Positions 22,101-31,115 of a stretch of 64,000 nt of DNA are shown here, piece after piece (positions within the stretch are counted from its first letter, which is position 1; each line of letters starts with the position of its first letter). Below the pieces are notes generated by a model. The model saw nothing but the letters and a program-made list of their open reading frames with translations, was not told the DNA's origin and did no database searches. This stretch comes from Rhodocollybia butyracea (Eukaryota; Basidiomycota; Agaricomycetes; Agaricales; Omphalotaceae). The position numbers were made by a program, and so were the translations under genes. The stretch lies in assembly GCA_015501585.1 (NCBI GenBank), contig JADNRY010000133.1, forward strand, positions 106,522 to 170,521, read 5' to 3'.

Positions 22101-23051
22101 AAGGATACACCACCCGTACAACTTCCCTAGCTCGTCACTGGCCTCTGGAGGAGATGTGTGAAGGACGTTATCGAGAAGGTGGTCTAGATGCGTGACCAAC
22201 GGTAATACAAATTCTGGATGATTCCTGTTGGTCAATGGAGGTGGGGGAAGTGTATGTCGTGGTAGCAGAATCTGTAAGGATAGTAGTGCATGGTCAGACC
22301 ACTTCGTTCTATTAGATACGTCAAACGAAGCAATGTTCGCGGTGCTGCGTGCTGAACAAATGCCATAATCGATAACTGATGTAGCATATGTGGTATCGCG
22401 TTTTTGGAATGAGGTCCAGCGAGAGTGTGAGCCAGGGATCCCCTGTGAACCATTCAAAATGGTGAGGTTGAGATCGTTGCAGAGAGCTAGTAGTTGTGTT
22501 CCCCGTGAGGTGCAGTGAGTATCTGGAGATATCCGAGTTGGATGTGTGTTGTTAGGGCGGCGTGATTCCGTTCGTGCATTAAGGTCTCCCATAATGAAGA
22601 AAGGCTTGTTAAGGTTAGTTGCCAATGTACAGATCTCCTTGAAGGCATCCCATGGGTGAGTATCGGTCCACTGAGACCAATCAGAAGAGGTATTCGGAGA
22701 AAGGATGTACGCGTTGATAAAGAGTATGCCTTGTACTTCCACTGTAACAATATCCGGACCGCATAGGTCCTCATGTAGTGTAGCATGTAAGTCGGAGCGG
22801 ACCAACGTAGCCACACCGCCCCAAGGATCGTCGAAGTAGTCCGTCGGCCTCGGTTGAGAGAAGACTGAGAAATTCTCCGGTGCATGCCAGATCTCGTCTG
22901 GGTAAAGGTTAGTTTCCTGCACACCAACAATGTGAACATTGTCAAGAATTTCACAGAAGTCTGAGTGAAGAAGATTTGACTGAAGGCGTCCCCCAAAGTT
23001 GCAGCTAACAATATTCAATTTATCGGTAGTACTAATACAGTTAGAAGACAT
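19122..23051 (-). CDS. LINE ORF2: endonuclease, RNase H, reverse transcriptase, zinc finger
   Basis: About 1309 residues from the first ATG (MSSNC at 23051), 55 nt past the ORF1 stop. The frame is open without an ATG to 23096, so coupled re-initiation is possible. Domains in order: an AP-type endonuclease (NIVSCNFGG, VGVQETN, FIMGDLNAR, VIDYGICS, KWSDHALL); then an RNase H with D-E-D-D residues in VFADGSARNN, NNRAELYSI, IFTDSTYTI and KHNDAADTLA (about 22070..21660); then the RT (FVDISNAFPS, GVLMGDPASP, HADDIAII, about 21250..20300); then a C-terminal CRHCQAPFETPEHVFLQC finger. RNase H placed before RT is unusual; where LINEs have one it normally follows RT. The protein nicks the target and primes cDNA synthesis there. 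The catalytic residues are present. Confidence 0.93.
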   Translation of the reverse strand: MSSNCISTTDKLNIVSCNFGGRLQSNLLHSDFCEILDNVHIVGVQETNLYPDEIWHAPENFSVFSQPRPTDYFDDPWGGVATLVRSDLHATLHEDLCGPDIVTVEVQGILFINAYILSPNTSSDWSQWTDTHPWDAFKEICTLATNLNKPFFIMGDLNARTESRRPNNTHPTRISPDTHCTSRGTQLLALCNDLNLTILNGSQGIPGSHSRWTSFQKRDTTYATSVIDYGICSARSTANIASFDVSNRTKWSDHALLSLQILLPRHTLPPPPLTNRNHPEFVLPLVTHLDHLLDNVLHTSPPEASDELGKLYGWCILDPVQTKNQRLKVFADGSARNNGREGASAGAGIYVGPGHSFNIAARVTGNPTNNRAELYSILMILQKSPLHRILDIFTDSTYTIHSIVHWAVHNAKCGWVCINGDLLKVIISWIAARSAPIYFHHVKGHSGNKHNDAADTLAKQGTELPLPAPFTATDYYHIPTPIPFTVPLGYPKVDTDLPEDPIPHKEKPSGQNSFHPNHRHRSFKRHLQDDILQRLVESSSDSGAFWKLYKRLRYPGNAPTLVSLSGLVQCFVPRMNPPQDIPQPMQDRLVHECKLCERTNLSKPSIFPSLNERLTVYDVERAKAHLTLSKPSRATGVDGSSYSWILDLDNEILCDLLNACVDAGEVPTAWLTTLIRAVRKRSMRDFTNPNEYRAVGLESCILKFLTLIIHMKLSDAAETAGIIPPSQNGFREHHRTNNNVFVLRTLIDDTRSRGETLYVAFVDISNAFPSTNQHRLWNKMYDYGLTGRYFDWLKTLYEQMSYTIVNDGELSDSFHALCGVLMGDPASPTLWNLFLSSLELIPDPDDANLCGIAISHLEHADDIAIISRTAHGLQRHLRELESWCTDNFLKLDAKKSVIMIFGPLPNPLPILFLANSPLQVKQSWPYVGVWLQSSSRDIFAAHYKKKIEAAVGSARNVFGCERLVGRSRMPPHIARLLYLALIDCHLTHGCDVAVDVDPLLMDSLYKIQILCLRRMLGLPHNSVISPLFTELDLLPLRTRRLQLNLKFLSYLISSPHSSLVALALQANSSLRSNGKPCWLMDIDWALSNLPGSHDRLPALTDLSPLRVKSIITNIGIITCHQLDNDLNSMSKLRLLSNRLEPQEHGPPVAFSIHLRHYLVQVKNFQHRHSLTRLLCGSLAPGLFRATPGKCTLSEGQLPTHVACRHCQAPFETPEHVFLQCAAIPALVHLRAHFRVSATSFLPDPVPHSQLSDGDALRYLKQHIFSWLGVASTAKFIHKAIQIWSSSTTGIHVVYGSEGEEGDSDISDFD

Positions 23052-23105
23052 AACATGGTGAGGAGAGGGTACGCAGTCAATCTCAGTCTTCCCCACCCCT
23101 AACCG

Positions 23106-24677
23106 TCATTCAGAGGCTGGTTGGAGAGCGACGTTGAAGGCGGCGTTATTGACGATAAGTGCACGATGACGATTCCAAGCATCGACAAATAGTCCTGCCT
23201 GGGCCGGGCTACTGAAGAAAAGGCGTACTTGGCGTCGCGCGCGTCCCATATGCGCAATGTGGTATGGGAACGTCAGGGGAGTAGCCGCGTTGTCAAGTCT
23301 CACAAACCAGGTCTGGAAGAAGGCACGGAGTGCTCTACCGTTCTTGTGGAATATTGTACTTTTGGTCGAAACACGTACTACAGATCCCGGTATGCCGTAG
23401 TGTATGATAGGCAATCGAGATGCAGATGTGCCAGTCTTTCGACGTTTAGGTGGTTGTTCTGGAATCGGTGATGGTGTCGCTGGCCGTTGGGAAATACGGT
23501 CGACCAGAGGTGTGGAGTTCGGCGACGAGGTACGGTCGGGGGTTGCAAACTGCGGCGGTGGAGACATATCGTAGTCTTGGTCCGTTGCGATGACGTCACT
23601 AGTAGAGGCGTTAGGGCCCATGTTCAGAGGCGGAATAGATCCAAGGCGTTGAAGAAGAGACGAATTAACTTCTATCTGCGTTTGTAGAGCGATTGAAGCC
23701 GTTGGCGACCGAATGGCAGAGGAGGAGGCAGTCGGTGAGGCAAAGCCAGTGGGAGAAGCCGCGCGGGATGGCAGCGTCGACTGGTAGCGAGGAGGCTCCA
23801 GTCCCATTTCCGACAAGTCCACATCACTAAAAATGTCCGATGAGTGGGAGGGAAGATGGTCAGTAGAGGCCGAACGTCCCAGAGGAGCTGGAGGAGATAT
23901 CGCTCGGCTTGTACGGACATATGTGAGAGGAGGTTGGCTTGGGTCCGGAATGCGTTGTTCCAACTGATCCAGGCGGCGATAAACGAAGTCGTAAGATCCT
24001 CTAGTACTCTCCAGATCATGTACCCGCTTCTGCAGGTCGTCGACGTCCTCGTGAGTGACCAGGTTGTCCTGTACGAGATCGTGGTGAGCGCTCTGGTGGC
24101 TGTCCTCGTGCTGTCGGAGGCTGTCTCTGAGGTTTTGGATGTGTTCCCTCGTGGCTGCTGTTTCCGTCCTAAGCATACCCTCGAGGCGAAGATCATTGCT
24201 ATCACAACGATATCTGGCGGCGGTAGCGGATTCCTTGGTGCCCATGGTGTTTGGAATGAGCCTCGAGTTTGGTGGGTAGTGCAGCGAGGGAAGGTTGAAA
24301 GAGGACTGGGAAGAGACAGTCTTCGTTGGTGTCTTTTGTGAGGGCCCGGCGGTGGAGGACTCGGCAGAAGCCGGCTTTTTCGAAGCTTTTCCTGAGGAAC
24401 CGACAGTGGTAATGTTCTGAGAGGTACTAGAAGCGGTTTCCGGTTGTGTTTCGGTGTCGGCGCCTGATTCACGATGCGAGAACGACGCAGAGGACTGCAT
24501 GGCCAAAGACCGGCCAGATGAAGGAGCGGGAGGAGGAAGAGGCGTAGCGGAAGGTGGGTTACCAGTCGTGCCAGATGACGTGCTTGCGCCTTGTGATTGG
24601 GCATGAGGTACATACCGCTCTCGTCCTCTGTTTGTGTTAACGGCGTCCTCGATGAGTTCTTGAATAGTTTTGGCCAT
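23106..24677 (-). CDS. LINE ORF1 protein
   Basis: 523 residues from MAKTIQELIEDAVN. The N-terminal third is low-complexity (Ser/Thr/Pro/Gln). A heptad-like segment (HIQNLRDSLRQHEDSHQ to KRVHDLESTR, about residues 175-225) is a likely coiled coil for trimerisation. A further disordered region leads to a compact C-terminal domain (YGIPGSVVRVSTKSTIF... VRLFFSSPAQAGLFVDAWN) with an RRM-like look. No CCHC knuckle is visible. Expected role by position: nucleic-acid-binding ORF1p that packages LINE RNA. The ORF ends 55 nt before the first ATG of ORF2. Confidence 0.82.
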   Translation of the reverse strand: MAKTIQELIEDAVNTNRGRERYVPHAQSQGASTSSGTTGNPPSATPLPPPAPSSGRSLAMQSSASFSHRESGADTETQPETASSTSQNITTVGSSGKASKKPASAESSTAGPSQKTPTKTVSSQSSFNLPSLHYPPNSRLIPNTMGTKESATAARYRCDSNDLRLEGMLRTETAATREHIQNLRDSLRQHEDSHQSAHHDLVQDNLVTHEDVDDLQKRVHDLESTRGSYDFVYRRLDQLEQRIPDPSQPPLTYVRTSRAISPPAPLGRSASTDHLPSHSSDIFSDVDLSEMGLEPPRYQSTLPSRAASPTGFASPTASSSAIRSPTASIALQTQIEVNSSLLQRLGSIPPLNMGPNASTSDVIATDQDYDMSPPPQFATPDRTSSPNSTPLVDRISQRPATPSPIPEQPPKRRKTGTSASRLPIIHYGIPGSVVRVSTKSTIFHKNGRALRAFFQTWFVRLDNAATPLTFPYHIAHMGRARRQVRLFFSSPAQAGLFVDAWNRHRALIVNNAAFNVALQPASE

Positions 24678-24864
24678 TTTGTAAGTGAAGGCTGGTCGTG
24701 TCTCAGAATGTTTCAGATAAAAATCGTCGCCGTATGGTGAAAATAGTATTCCGAAGTACGGTGAGCGTTAGAGTTAACGAGTATGAGTTTTCTGAGGCAG
24801 ATATAGTATCGTGGCGGCCGTTGAATCGATCTAGAAAAATCGATGGTGGTGGTTTTATGTCGGC

Positions 24865-25466
24865 TAGTATCGGCTAGTACACGCGCCTGTCATCTGTCTT
24901 GGTCATCATCGATGGTAGATAAAGACACGCGCGCGAAAGCTGGGTTCGACTCCCAGCCAGGGAGCTGAGCGACTGTATTTCCTCCGTTTCCATGCCATTC
25001 TTTTTTGATCACCCCTAGCTGGGCTTTCCTTTCTTCGATCGAGTCCGTTGGGATTTTACACTCTGCCACTCCGAATCCCGAACCTCAAAGGCCCCCCGAT
25101 AGCCTTCACTACTGTAGCTCCGAGCTGCAAGTCTTGTACCTGTGCAGAGGGATCCAGAGAGAACACAGCTATGAGTCAGAACGCAGCACTAGTTTGGGTG
25201 CTCAGTACTCAAGGCCAATGCATTATGCGATCGGAAGCTAAGCCAGTGCCGAACGGTACCTCTTTACTCATGGTCAGCCAGTAGATAACCTGGATACTTA
25301 GCCGACGGGGTGCCGCACGGTTTCCTCTCTTCAAAGGTTCCTCTCTTCAAAGTCGCAGCAAGGATGTACCAAGTACGTTTTAATTTGACCAAAGCCCCCC
25401 GTCCACAATACAAGTCCACAACCATAAGCCCACAACAAAAAGCATCTACCACAAATCTACCACAAG
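24865..25466 (+). repeat. tRNA-Asp-like unit, right piece after LINE, with spacer
   Basis: TAGTAT duplicate, then CGGCTAGTACACGCG, CTGTCAT loop, insert, GCGCG stem, T-arm GGGTTCGACTCCC and CCAGGGAG ending 24964. Joined to 18680..18692 this makes a complete tRNA-Asp-like head. The spacer continues to 25466 (CGATCGAGTCCGTTGGGATT, GTCAGCCAGTAGATAACC, CTCTCTTCAAAG). Confidence 0.75.
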
Positions 25467-26098
25467 TCCCTGGTAGTATATCGGTTAGTACACGCGCCTG
25501 TCATGTGATGAGCAATCAAGGTTCAAATCCCTTTATACCCGCGCGAAAGCTGGGTTCGACTCCCAGCCGAGGCTTCGTTTCATCGATCTCTTGTATCCCC
25601 TCTTTTATAGAGAGGAATTACGCGCGCGCTAGCCAGTGAGCCGCATGTATGCTCTCCACTACTATTTTTGACCATCCCAACTGGAGGAGTTATTGGACCC
25701 CTCATCGACTTACCCGTTGCTTTTCTTTCGGAGTACCTGGATCCAAATAACCGATGGCCCTTCATTAAAACTTCCTTAAACTTCATTAGCTCCCAAAGCC
25801 TACAAGTCTCGTGTTACACAGTGAAAACAGCTCTAGAACACTGAGCAGCACTTGGAACAGCAACATGAATCTCCGACCCAGCAACAAATTACAGGGTGGC
25901 CCCACTCTCGCCCACTCTACTTGGAACCGTAGGCTGGGATAGCGGAGTCGGAGCTTGAGTCGGAGTCAAGGCTTTCTCCTGTCTCCTCAGGACATAACAG
26001 TCTACATCTTCTTCAAAGTTGCAACAAGATGTACTATTTTAATTTGACCAAATTCCCGTCCACAATATAAGTCCCCAACAAAAAGAATCTTTCACAAG
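25467..26098 (+). repeat. tRNA-Asp-like tandem unit, 3' acceptor deleted
   Basis: TCCCTGG through the T-arm (25467..25565) is intact with a GTC anticodon, but the 3' acceptor strand and the following ~70 bp are missing: CCCAGCC runs straight into GAGGCTTCGTTTCATCG. The spacer is of the GTTGCTTTTCTTTCGGAGTA type and ends ...TTCACAAG. Confidence 0.65.
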
Positions 26099-26200
26099 TC
26101 CCTGGTAGTATATCGGTTAGTACACGCGCCTGTCATGTGATGGTGGGTTTAAAATCCTTTATACCCGCGCGAAAGCTGGGTTCGACTCCCAGCCAGGGAG
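26099..26200 (+). tRNA. tRNA-Asp(GTC) with 30-nt intron, best-preserved copy
   Basis: Acceptor TCCCTGG/CCAGGGA with discriminator G. D arm contains TAGTATATCGGTTAGTAC (A box). Anticodon stem CGCGC/GCGCG with loop CTGTCA|C; anticodon GTC at 26132..26134. T-arm CTGGGTTCGACTCCCAG (B box). An intron at 26136..26165 lies at the canonical position after base 37, leaving a 72-nt mature tRNA. T-runs at about 26211 and 26226 could terminate Pol III. It may be a working gene or a recent copy of one. Confidence 0.7.
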
Positions 26201-26560
26201 CTGCTCTACCACTTTTCCGCTATGCTTTTTGCCCATCCCAGCTGGCCTTTCCTTTCTTCGATCGAGTCCGTTGAGATTTTACACTCTGCCGATCCGAATC
26301 CCGACTGGCCCCCCGATAGCCTTCGACCAGCTTTAAGCTCCAAGCTCCAAGTCTGACGTAGGGATCTAGAGAGAACACAGCCATGACTCTAAGTCGGAAC
26401 TCAGTACTCAAGAGCGAGGCATTGTGCGATCGGAAGCTAAGCCAGTGCCGAACGGTTCCTCTCTTCTTCACAAGTTTGCAAACAAGAGGTACTAAGTACT
26501 TTGATTCGACCGGGGCCCCATCCACAATACAAGTCATATAAAAAAAAACACTACCATAAG
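26201..26560 (+). repeat. Spacer of the tRNA-Asp-like unit
   Basis: Shares CTTCGATCGAGTCCGTTGAG, CTGCCGATCCGAATCCCG, CTCAGTACTCAAG and GAAGCTAAGCCAGTGCCGAA with 24965..25466. It runs directly into the next head. Confidence 0.68.
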
Positions 26561-26780
26561 TCCCTGGTAGTATATCGGTTACTATCCGCGCCTGTCATGG
26601 CCAATCAACCAAAGGCCTGAGATAACCGCGCGATTGAAGCTGGGTTCGAATCTCAGCCAGGGAGCTGTTCAACTCTTTCTCCACCCTTCTCCACCATTCT
26701 TTTTTTGACCATCCTAGCTGGACTTCGTTTCATCGATCGATTCCGTTGGGATTTTCCATTCTGCCGATCCGAACTCGGAG
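26561..26780 (+). repeat. tRNA-Asp-like tandem unit (tRNA-like part 26561..26664)
   Basis: Acceptor intact and anticodon GTC. The D arm is changed (GGTTACTATC), the 3' anticodon stem is extended by TT, and one T-stem pair is lost (GAATCTCAG). The family spacer continues to about 26775 and then breaks off. This is the last unit of the third array. Confidence 0.6.
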
Positions 26781-27101
26781 GAGAGCAGCCTGTGTTGATC
26801 CCAGGCAGCCTTCTCAGGTAGAGGTGTTTAATTGTTGATCGTTCTAATTCTGAAGGGCGGTGAGCAGGGTCACCTGCAGTCCACATCCGTTATTACTTAG
26901 GGACCAAAATCCATCCTCGCACGGTGGAGAGTTAGGCCTTTCTCTATCACGGGCTCGATGCTTAGCAACGATGAGCTTTACCACGTCGCATGTCTCACAA
27001 AGTACATTCATAAAATACAGTCTTTAATGATCAGCAAATGTAACAGGTAAGAATTTCAGATACCGATCTTTCCAACAAAAACATAGCTTTTACATCACCT
27101 C
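26781..27101. other. Intergenic, no supported gene
   Basis: Short stretch between the tRNA-like array and the 3' end of the first F-box paralogue. The last ~100 bp (27000..27101) is shared with 28915..29026 and belongs to the duplicated F-box unit's 3' UTR. Confidence 0.5.
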
Positions 27102-28658
27102 CTATTCAAACTGACGATTTTGCACCCGAAGGAACTGAAACGAGTCTAAAACTGTTTGGACCTCATCCCATCGTCCTACAGAGCCACCCGCATATTTAAG
27201 ACCTGGGAAGATCTGATGCAACGCCAGAGCAACTATCAGGGGATTTTGCACCTCGGCAGCGTCTACGCTACAGATAAACTGGCGCAGCGGATGCCTCGCA
27301 AGAGTCGGCGGAATCGCGGTCGCATTTGCAACATCTAGGCGAACTGGATACGTGAGATATTCCAGGTTGGGGCAATGCTGCGCAAAATTGGCTAAGGATT
27401 GGACTGAAGGTACGTCCCCATCCCATATAAATGCACCTAGTGAAAGATCTCTGATGCATGGCCACGCACAAGCAATCATGGCTGTACGCTGGTCGGACAG
27501 CGACAATGCACCGTCGTAGCTGAGCAGTTCTAGCTCTTTCAGCTCCAACAGTGGCTCGAAGACCGTCCAGAGCAGTGGATCATCGAAATCCCGCCTGAGT
27601 GAAGAGATTATATGTTCGATCTGCAACCTTTTGAGAGAAGAGAATTTCAACAGCGTTCGAGTCACGGCTGCAATTTCTGCAAGAGGTGGTGCCCCATCGT
27701 CGTCTTTGTTCCAATACATGATCAGATCCTGCAGCTTGCGCGGAAGACACGGTAAAAACCTGTACAGGTCCGCATTCGTTCCGTGGACCCAGACTTCCTG
27801 CAAAGATGGGAAGCCTTGCTCAATGTCATCGTAGTCAAGCGAAGTACCAGCGGAGAATGTCAGATTGAGGTGGTTCAGTCTCGGTAATGATGCAATAGCC
27901 TTGACAAAATCTCTCCCCAGGAATGGAGACGCAACGTTCATCACTCTGAGACTTTCGAGCTGAGGTAGCGAGCGTAGCGAATGGGGCAAGCCAGAATAAC
28001 CATGCCACTGGAGCTCTAGCGATTTTATTCCTGGACTCTTCGACACAAGAAGGGAGAGCGAAGGGCCGAGATCAAGGGACTGTCCAGTCCTAGCCCCAAG
28101 GTCCAGTTTATCACGAGGCAAGCACGCTTCCTGCAAGGTGGAGCTCAAAAAGTACAAGAACATGGCAGAGCTGCACATTCCAGGTAAAAGTCGAAGCGTT
28201 TTGAGATTGGGGAAGATCGGTTGCCGTTGGCCGAGGAATGTGTACACAGATTCGTGGGCATTTAGGGCGTCTGAGTCGCTGAATTCACGCACGCGAGAAG
28301 TGTAGAATCCTAGACGATCCCATGACGATGGGGCAATTTGCGTCAAGATCATCTGAATACCCCAGGAGTTGATATTTTAATATCAACGAAATGAAGGAAA
28401 ACATGTGAATGAGTACTCGATTACCTACCTTTTTTCCTTCAACCACAGTGGTTTCCGGAAGCACCGAAAGCAACGGCTCTACGCTCCGCATCTTTTTCCA
28501 AAGAACATCCAAAGCCGGGTTCAGAAAGCTCTGACAAGTGAGTCCCAGGGATAAGAGACTTTTCGGCGGCTCAGCTCATCATCTGACAGGTTTGTAAGGT
28601 ACGATTCTCCATATTCCAGTTCTGCGCATATGATCTGGAGAATATCGTTGTTCAGCAT
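27102..28658 (-). pseudogene. F-box/LRR-like protein, paralogue A, frameshifted in exon 1
   Basis: Exon 1 (28429..28658) encodes an F-box-like start (MLNNDILQIICAELEYG...LNPALDVLWKKM). Intron 28353..28428 is 76 bp with GT-AG ends. Exon 2 (27102..28352) is a full 416-codon frame of irregular leucine-rich repeats, ending FQFLRVQNRQFE. Relative to paralogue C, one C is missing in CGAAAAG-TCTC (near 28562), which shifts the F-box out of frame and leads to an early stop. F-box proteins bind Skp1 and bring substrates to an SCF ubiquitin ligase through the LRR part. Here only the LRR exon is intact. Confidence 0.75.
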
Positions 28659-28681
28659 GGATCAGATGGAAGTTGAGTTTT

Positions 28682-28744
28682 ATAAAGCTGTGCAGCTGGC
28701 GCTATAACTCATTCAGTAAGATAGCGCCGGCTGCACAGCTTTAT
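28682..28744. promoter_or_regulatory. Upstream hairpin of F-box paralogue A
   Basis: A 24-bp stem with one mismatch (ATAAAGCTGTGCAGC... 28682..28705 against 28721..28744) and a 15-nt loop, 24 nt upstream of the start codon. Related hairpins sit at the same place upstream of paralogues B and C. It may be a leader or promoter element, or a small inverted-repeat element duplicated with the gene. Confidence 0.55.
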
Positions 28745-28804
28745 GGGACGCAACGCAACCGCAGAGTACAATTCTGTCGTGTATTTCAGGCATTTGCGGA
28801 TACA

Positions 28805-28880
28805 TACCAGTGGCAGCTGGGCTTCTTTTGAGTGATCCGTTTAGATTTCGACTCTGCCAATCCGAATCCCTAGCACAAAA
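28805..28880 (+). repeat. Fragment of tRNA-Asp-unit spacer
   Basis: CAGCTGGGCTTCTTTTGAGTG...TCTGCCAATCCGAATCCC resembles the spacer following the tRNA-like heads at 24.9 and 26.1 kb. The head is absent. Confidence 0.45.
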
Positions 28881-29026
28881 CAGTGAATCGAGGACTCACA
28901 GACCTCGAATCCAGAAGAGCCACAAAGTACATTCATAAAATACAGTCTTTGATGATCAGCAAATGGAACAGATAAGAACTTCAGATATCGATCTTTCCAA
29001 CAAAAACATAAATTTTACATCCCCTC

Positions 29027-30570
29027 CTATTCAAACTGACGGTTTCGCACCCAAAGCAGCTGAAACAAGTCCAAAACTGTTTGGACCTCATCCCATCGTC
29101 CTCCAGAGCCACCCGCATATTTAAGACCTGGGAACATCTGATGCAAAGCCAGAGCAACCAGCGGCGGATTTTGCACTTCAGAAGCGTCCACGCTGCAGGT
29201 GAACTGGTGTAAAGGATGTTTAGTAAGAGTGGGAGGAATCCCGGCCAGACCCAAAACATCTAGGCGAACCGGATACGCAAGATATTCCAGGTTGGGGAAA
29301 AGCTGCGCAAAATGAGCGAGGGACTGGACTGAGGGTACGTCCCCGTCCCATATAAATGCTCCCAGCTCAAGGTCTGTGATACATGGTCACACACACGCAA
29401 TTGTGGCTGTACGCTCGTCGGACAGCGATAGTGCACCGTTGTGACCGAGTTCTTTCAACCTTTTCAACTCCAACAGCGGCTCAAATACTGACCAGAGCAT
29501 TGAGTCATCAAAATCAGCCGTCAAGGGCAAAACTATATTGTGAAGACACAACTTTTCCGGGAGAGGGAATGAGAATTTCAACAGCATGCGGGTGACATCT
29601 GCAATCTCCCCAAGAGGTGGTTCCCGATCGTTGTCGTTTCCCCACGAAAGGTCCAGACGGCGCAAATTGCAAGAAAGACATGTTAAAAACCTGTGCAGGT
29701 GGGCATTCGTTCCCTCGAGCCAGACTTCACGCAAGAATGGGAAGCCGTGCGCGGTGCCTTCGTAATCAAGCGGGTTACGAGCGGAGAATGTCAGAATGAG
29801 GTGAGTCAATCTCGGCAACGATGCAATAGCCTTGACAAATTCTCTCCCCAGGAATGGAGACGCAAGGTGCATCACTGAGAGTCTTTCTAGGTCATGCAAG
29901 GCATGCAGTGAATGAGCCAATCCAGAATAAATATGCCTCTGGAGATCTAGTGATTTTATTCCCGGACTCTTCGCAACAAGAAGCGCGAGCGAAGGGCCAA
30001 TATCAAGTACTTGTCCAGCCATAGCCACAAAAGCCAGCGCAGGACAAAGCACGCAGGCTTCCTGCAAAGTGGAGCTCAAAAAGAACAAGAACGTGCTAGA
30101 GTTGCACATTCCAGGTAGAAGCCGAAGTATTTTAAGATTGGGGAAGATCGGTGGGCGTTGGCCAAGGAAGGTATACACAGATTTGTGGGCATTTAAACGG
30201 CCCGAGTCGGTGAATTCACGCACACGAGAGGTGTAGAATTCTAGACGATCCCACGAAGACGGGGTGATTTGTATCAAGAGTATCTGAATATTCGAGGAAT
30301 TAATGAAGAAGGGCTTGAGTAACTCGAGCACCTACCTTTTTTCCATCAACTACAGTGGTTTTCGGGAGCACCGAAAGCAAAGGCTCTATGCTACGCATCT
30401 TTTTCCAAAGAACATCCAAAGCCGGATTCAGATAGCTTCGACAAGTGAGCCCCAGATAAGAGAGCTTTTCGACAGCTCAGCTGAACGTGCGGCAGGTTTG
30501 CAAGGTATGGATTGCCAGGTCCGTATTCCAGTTCTGCACAGATAATCTGGAGAATATCGTCGTTCAGCAT
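29027..30570 (-). pseudogene. F-box/LRR-like protein, paralogue B, nonsense and frameshift
   Basis: Same two-exon layout as its neighbours: exon 1 30336..30570, intron 30284..30335 (52 bp), exon 2 29027..30283. Two lesions are visible against paralogue C: a 2-bp deletion in exon 1 (CCCAG--ATAAGAG on +, near 30453) that shifts the F-box, and a TGA replacing Trp in IACVWPC (near 29386) that stops the LRR region. Downstream, the frame continues to the normal C-terminus NRQFE at 29027. It is the most decayed of the three tandem copies. Confidence 0.78.
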
Positions 30571-30591
30571 TGATCAGATGGAAGTTGAGTG

Positions 30592-30630
30592 TTATAAAGC
30601 TATTAAGATAGCGCCCCCGCACAGCTTTAT
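30592..30630. promoter_or_regulatory. Partly deleted upstream hairpin of paralogue B
   Basis: TTATAAAGCT...AAGATAGCGCCCCCGCACAGCTTTAT keeps the right arm of the hairpin seen upstream of A and C, but most of the left arm is deleted. Confidence 0.45.
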
Positions 30631-31115
30631 GGATCAAGGCATTCCGTTGTTCATCTCAAGCATTTACGGATACAGACAGACCTTTGAATAATAGGACTTG
30701 GAGTTTACAAGGTATTCGATGATCTTCGACAAAGAAAGAGTCAGCGCAGCGAAATCACAATAAGCGACTAAGTATCTGCAGCAGAATATGGAAAGCCAAA
30801 CGAGTCGCGGTAGAGATGAGAGATTTACCAGTACCAGGGCCGTTAAACCAGTAACCAGTTGCCTGTTGAGTATGCGCGTTTTCCGGTGGGCAATTTTGCT
30901 TCATATGTTGCTTCGGGACCATGCAGACTCAGCGATCTGAATTTGAGTCACCTATTCACCTCAGCACAAAGATAGCTTGATCCAATCGCATGTTATATAC
31001 AACAATTTCTGAGTCGAAGGCTCACAGACCACCAATCCGGAAGAGCTACAGTGTGCATTTATAAAATGCATACTAACATCGATCAGTAAATGTAACAATG
31101 TAACAGTTAAGAATG

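Larger units (their letters stand above)
18693..24864 (-). mobile_element. Full-length two-ORF LINE (Tad-group-like), 6.2 kb
   Basis: ORF1 and ORF2 are uninterrupted on the minus strand. The 3' end is three copies of AATCCAT (ATGGATT on +, 18693..18713) instead of poly-A. The element is flanked by perfect TAGTAT duplicates (18687..18692 and 24865..24870). It interrupts a tRNA-Asp-like unit in the D arm. The 5' UTR is about 190 nt and the 3' UTR about 430 nt. Both ORFs are open, so this copy could be active or recently active. Confidence 0.9.
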
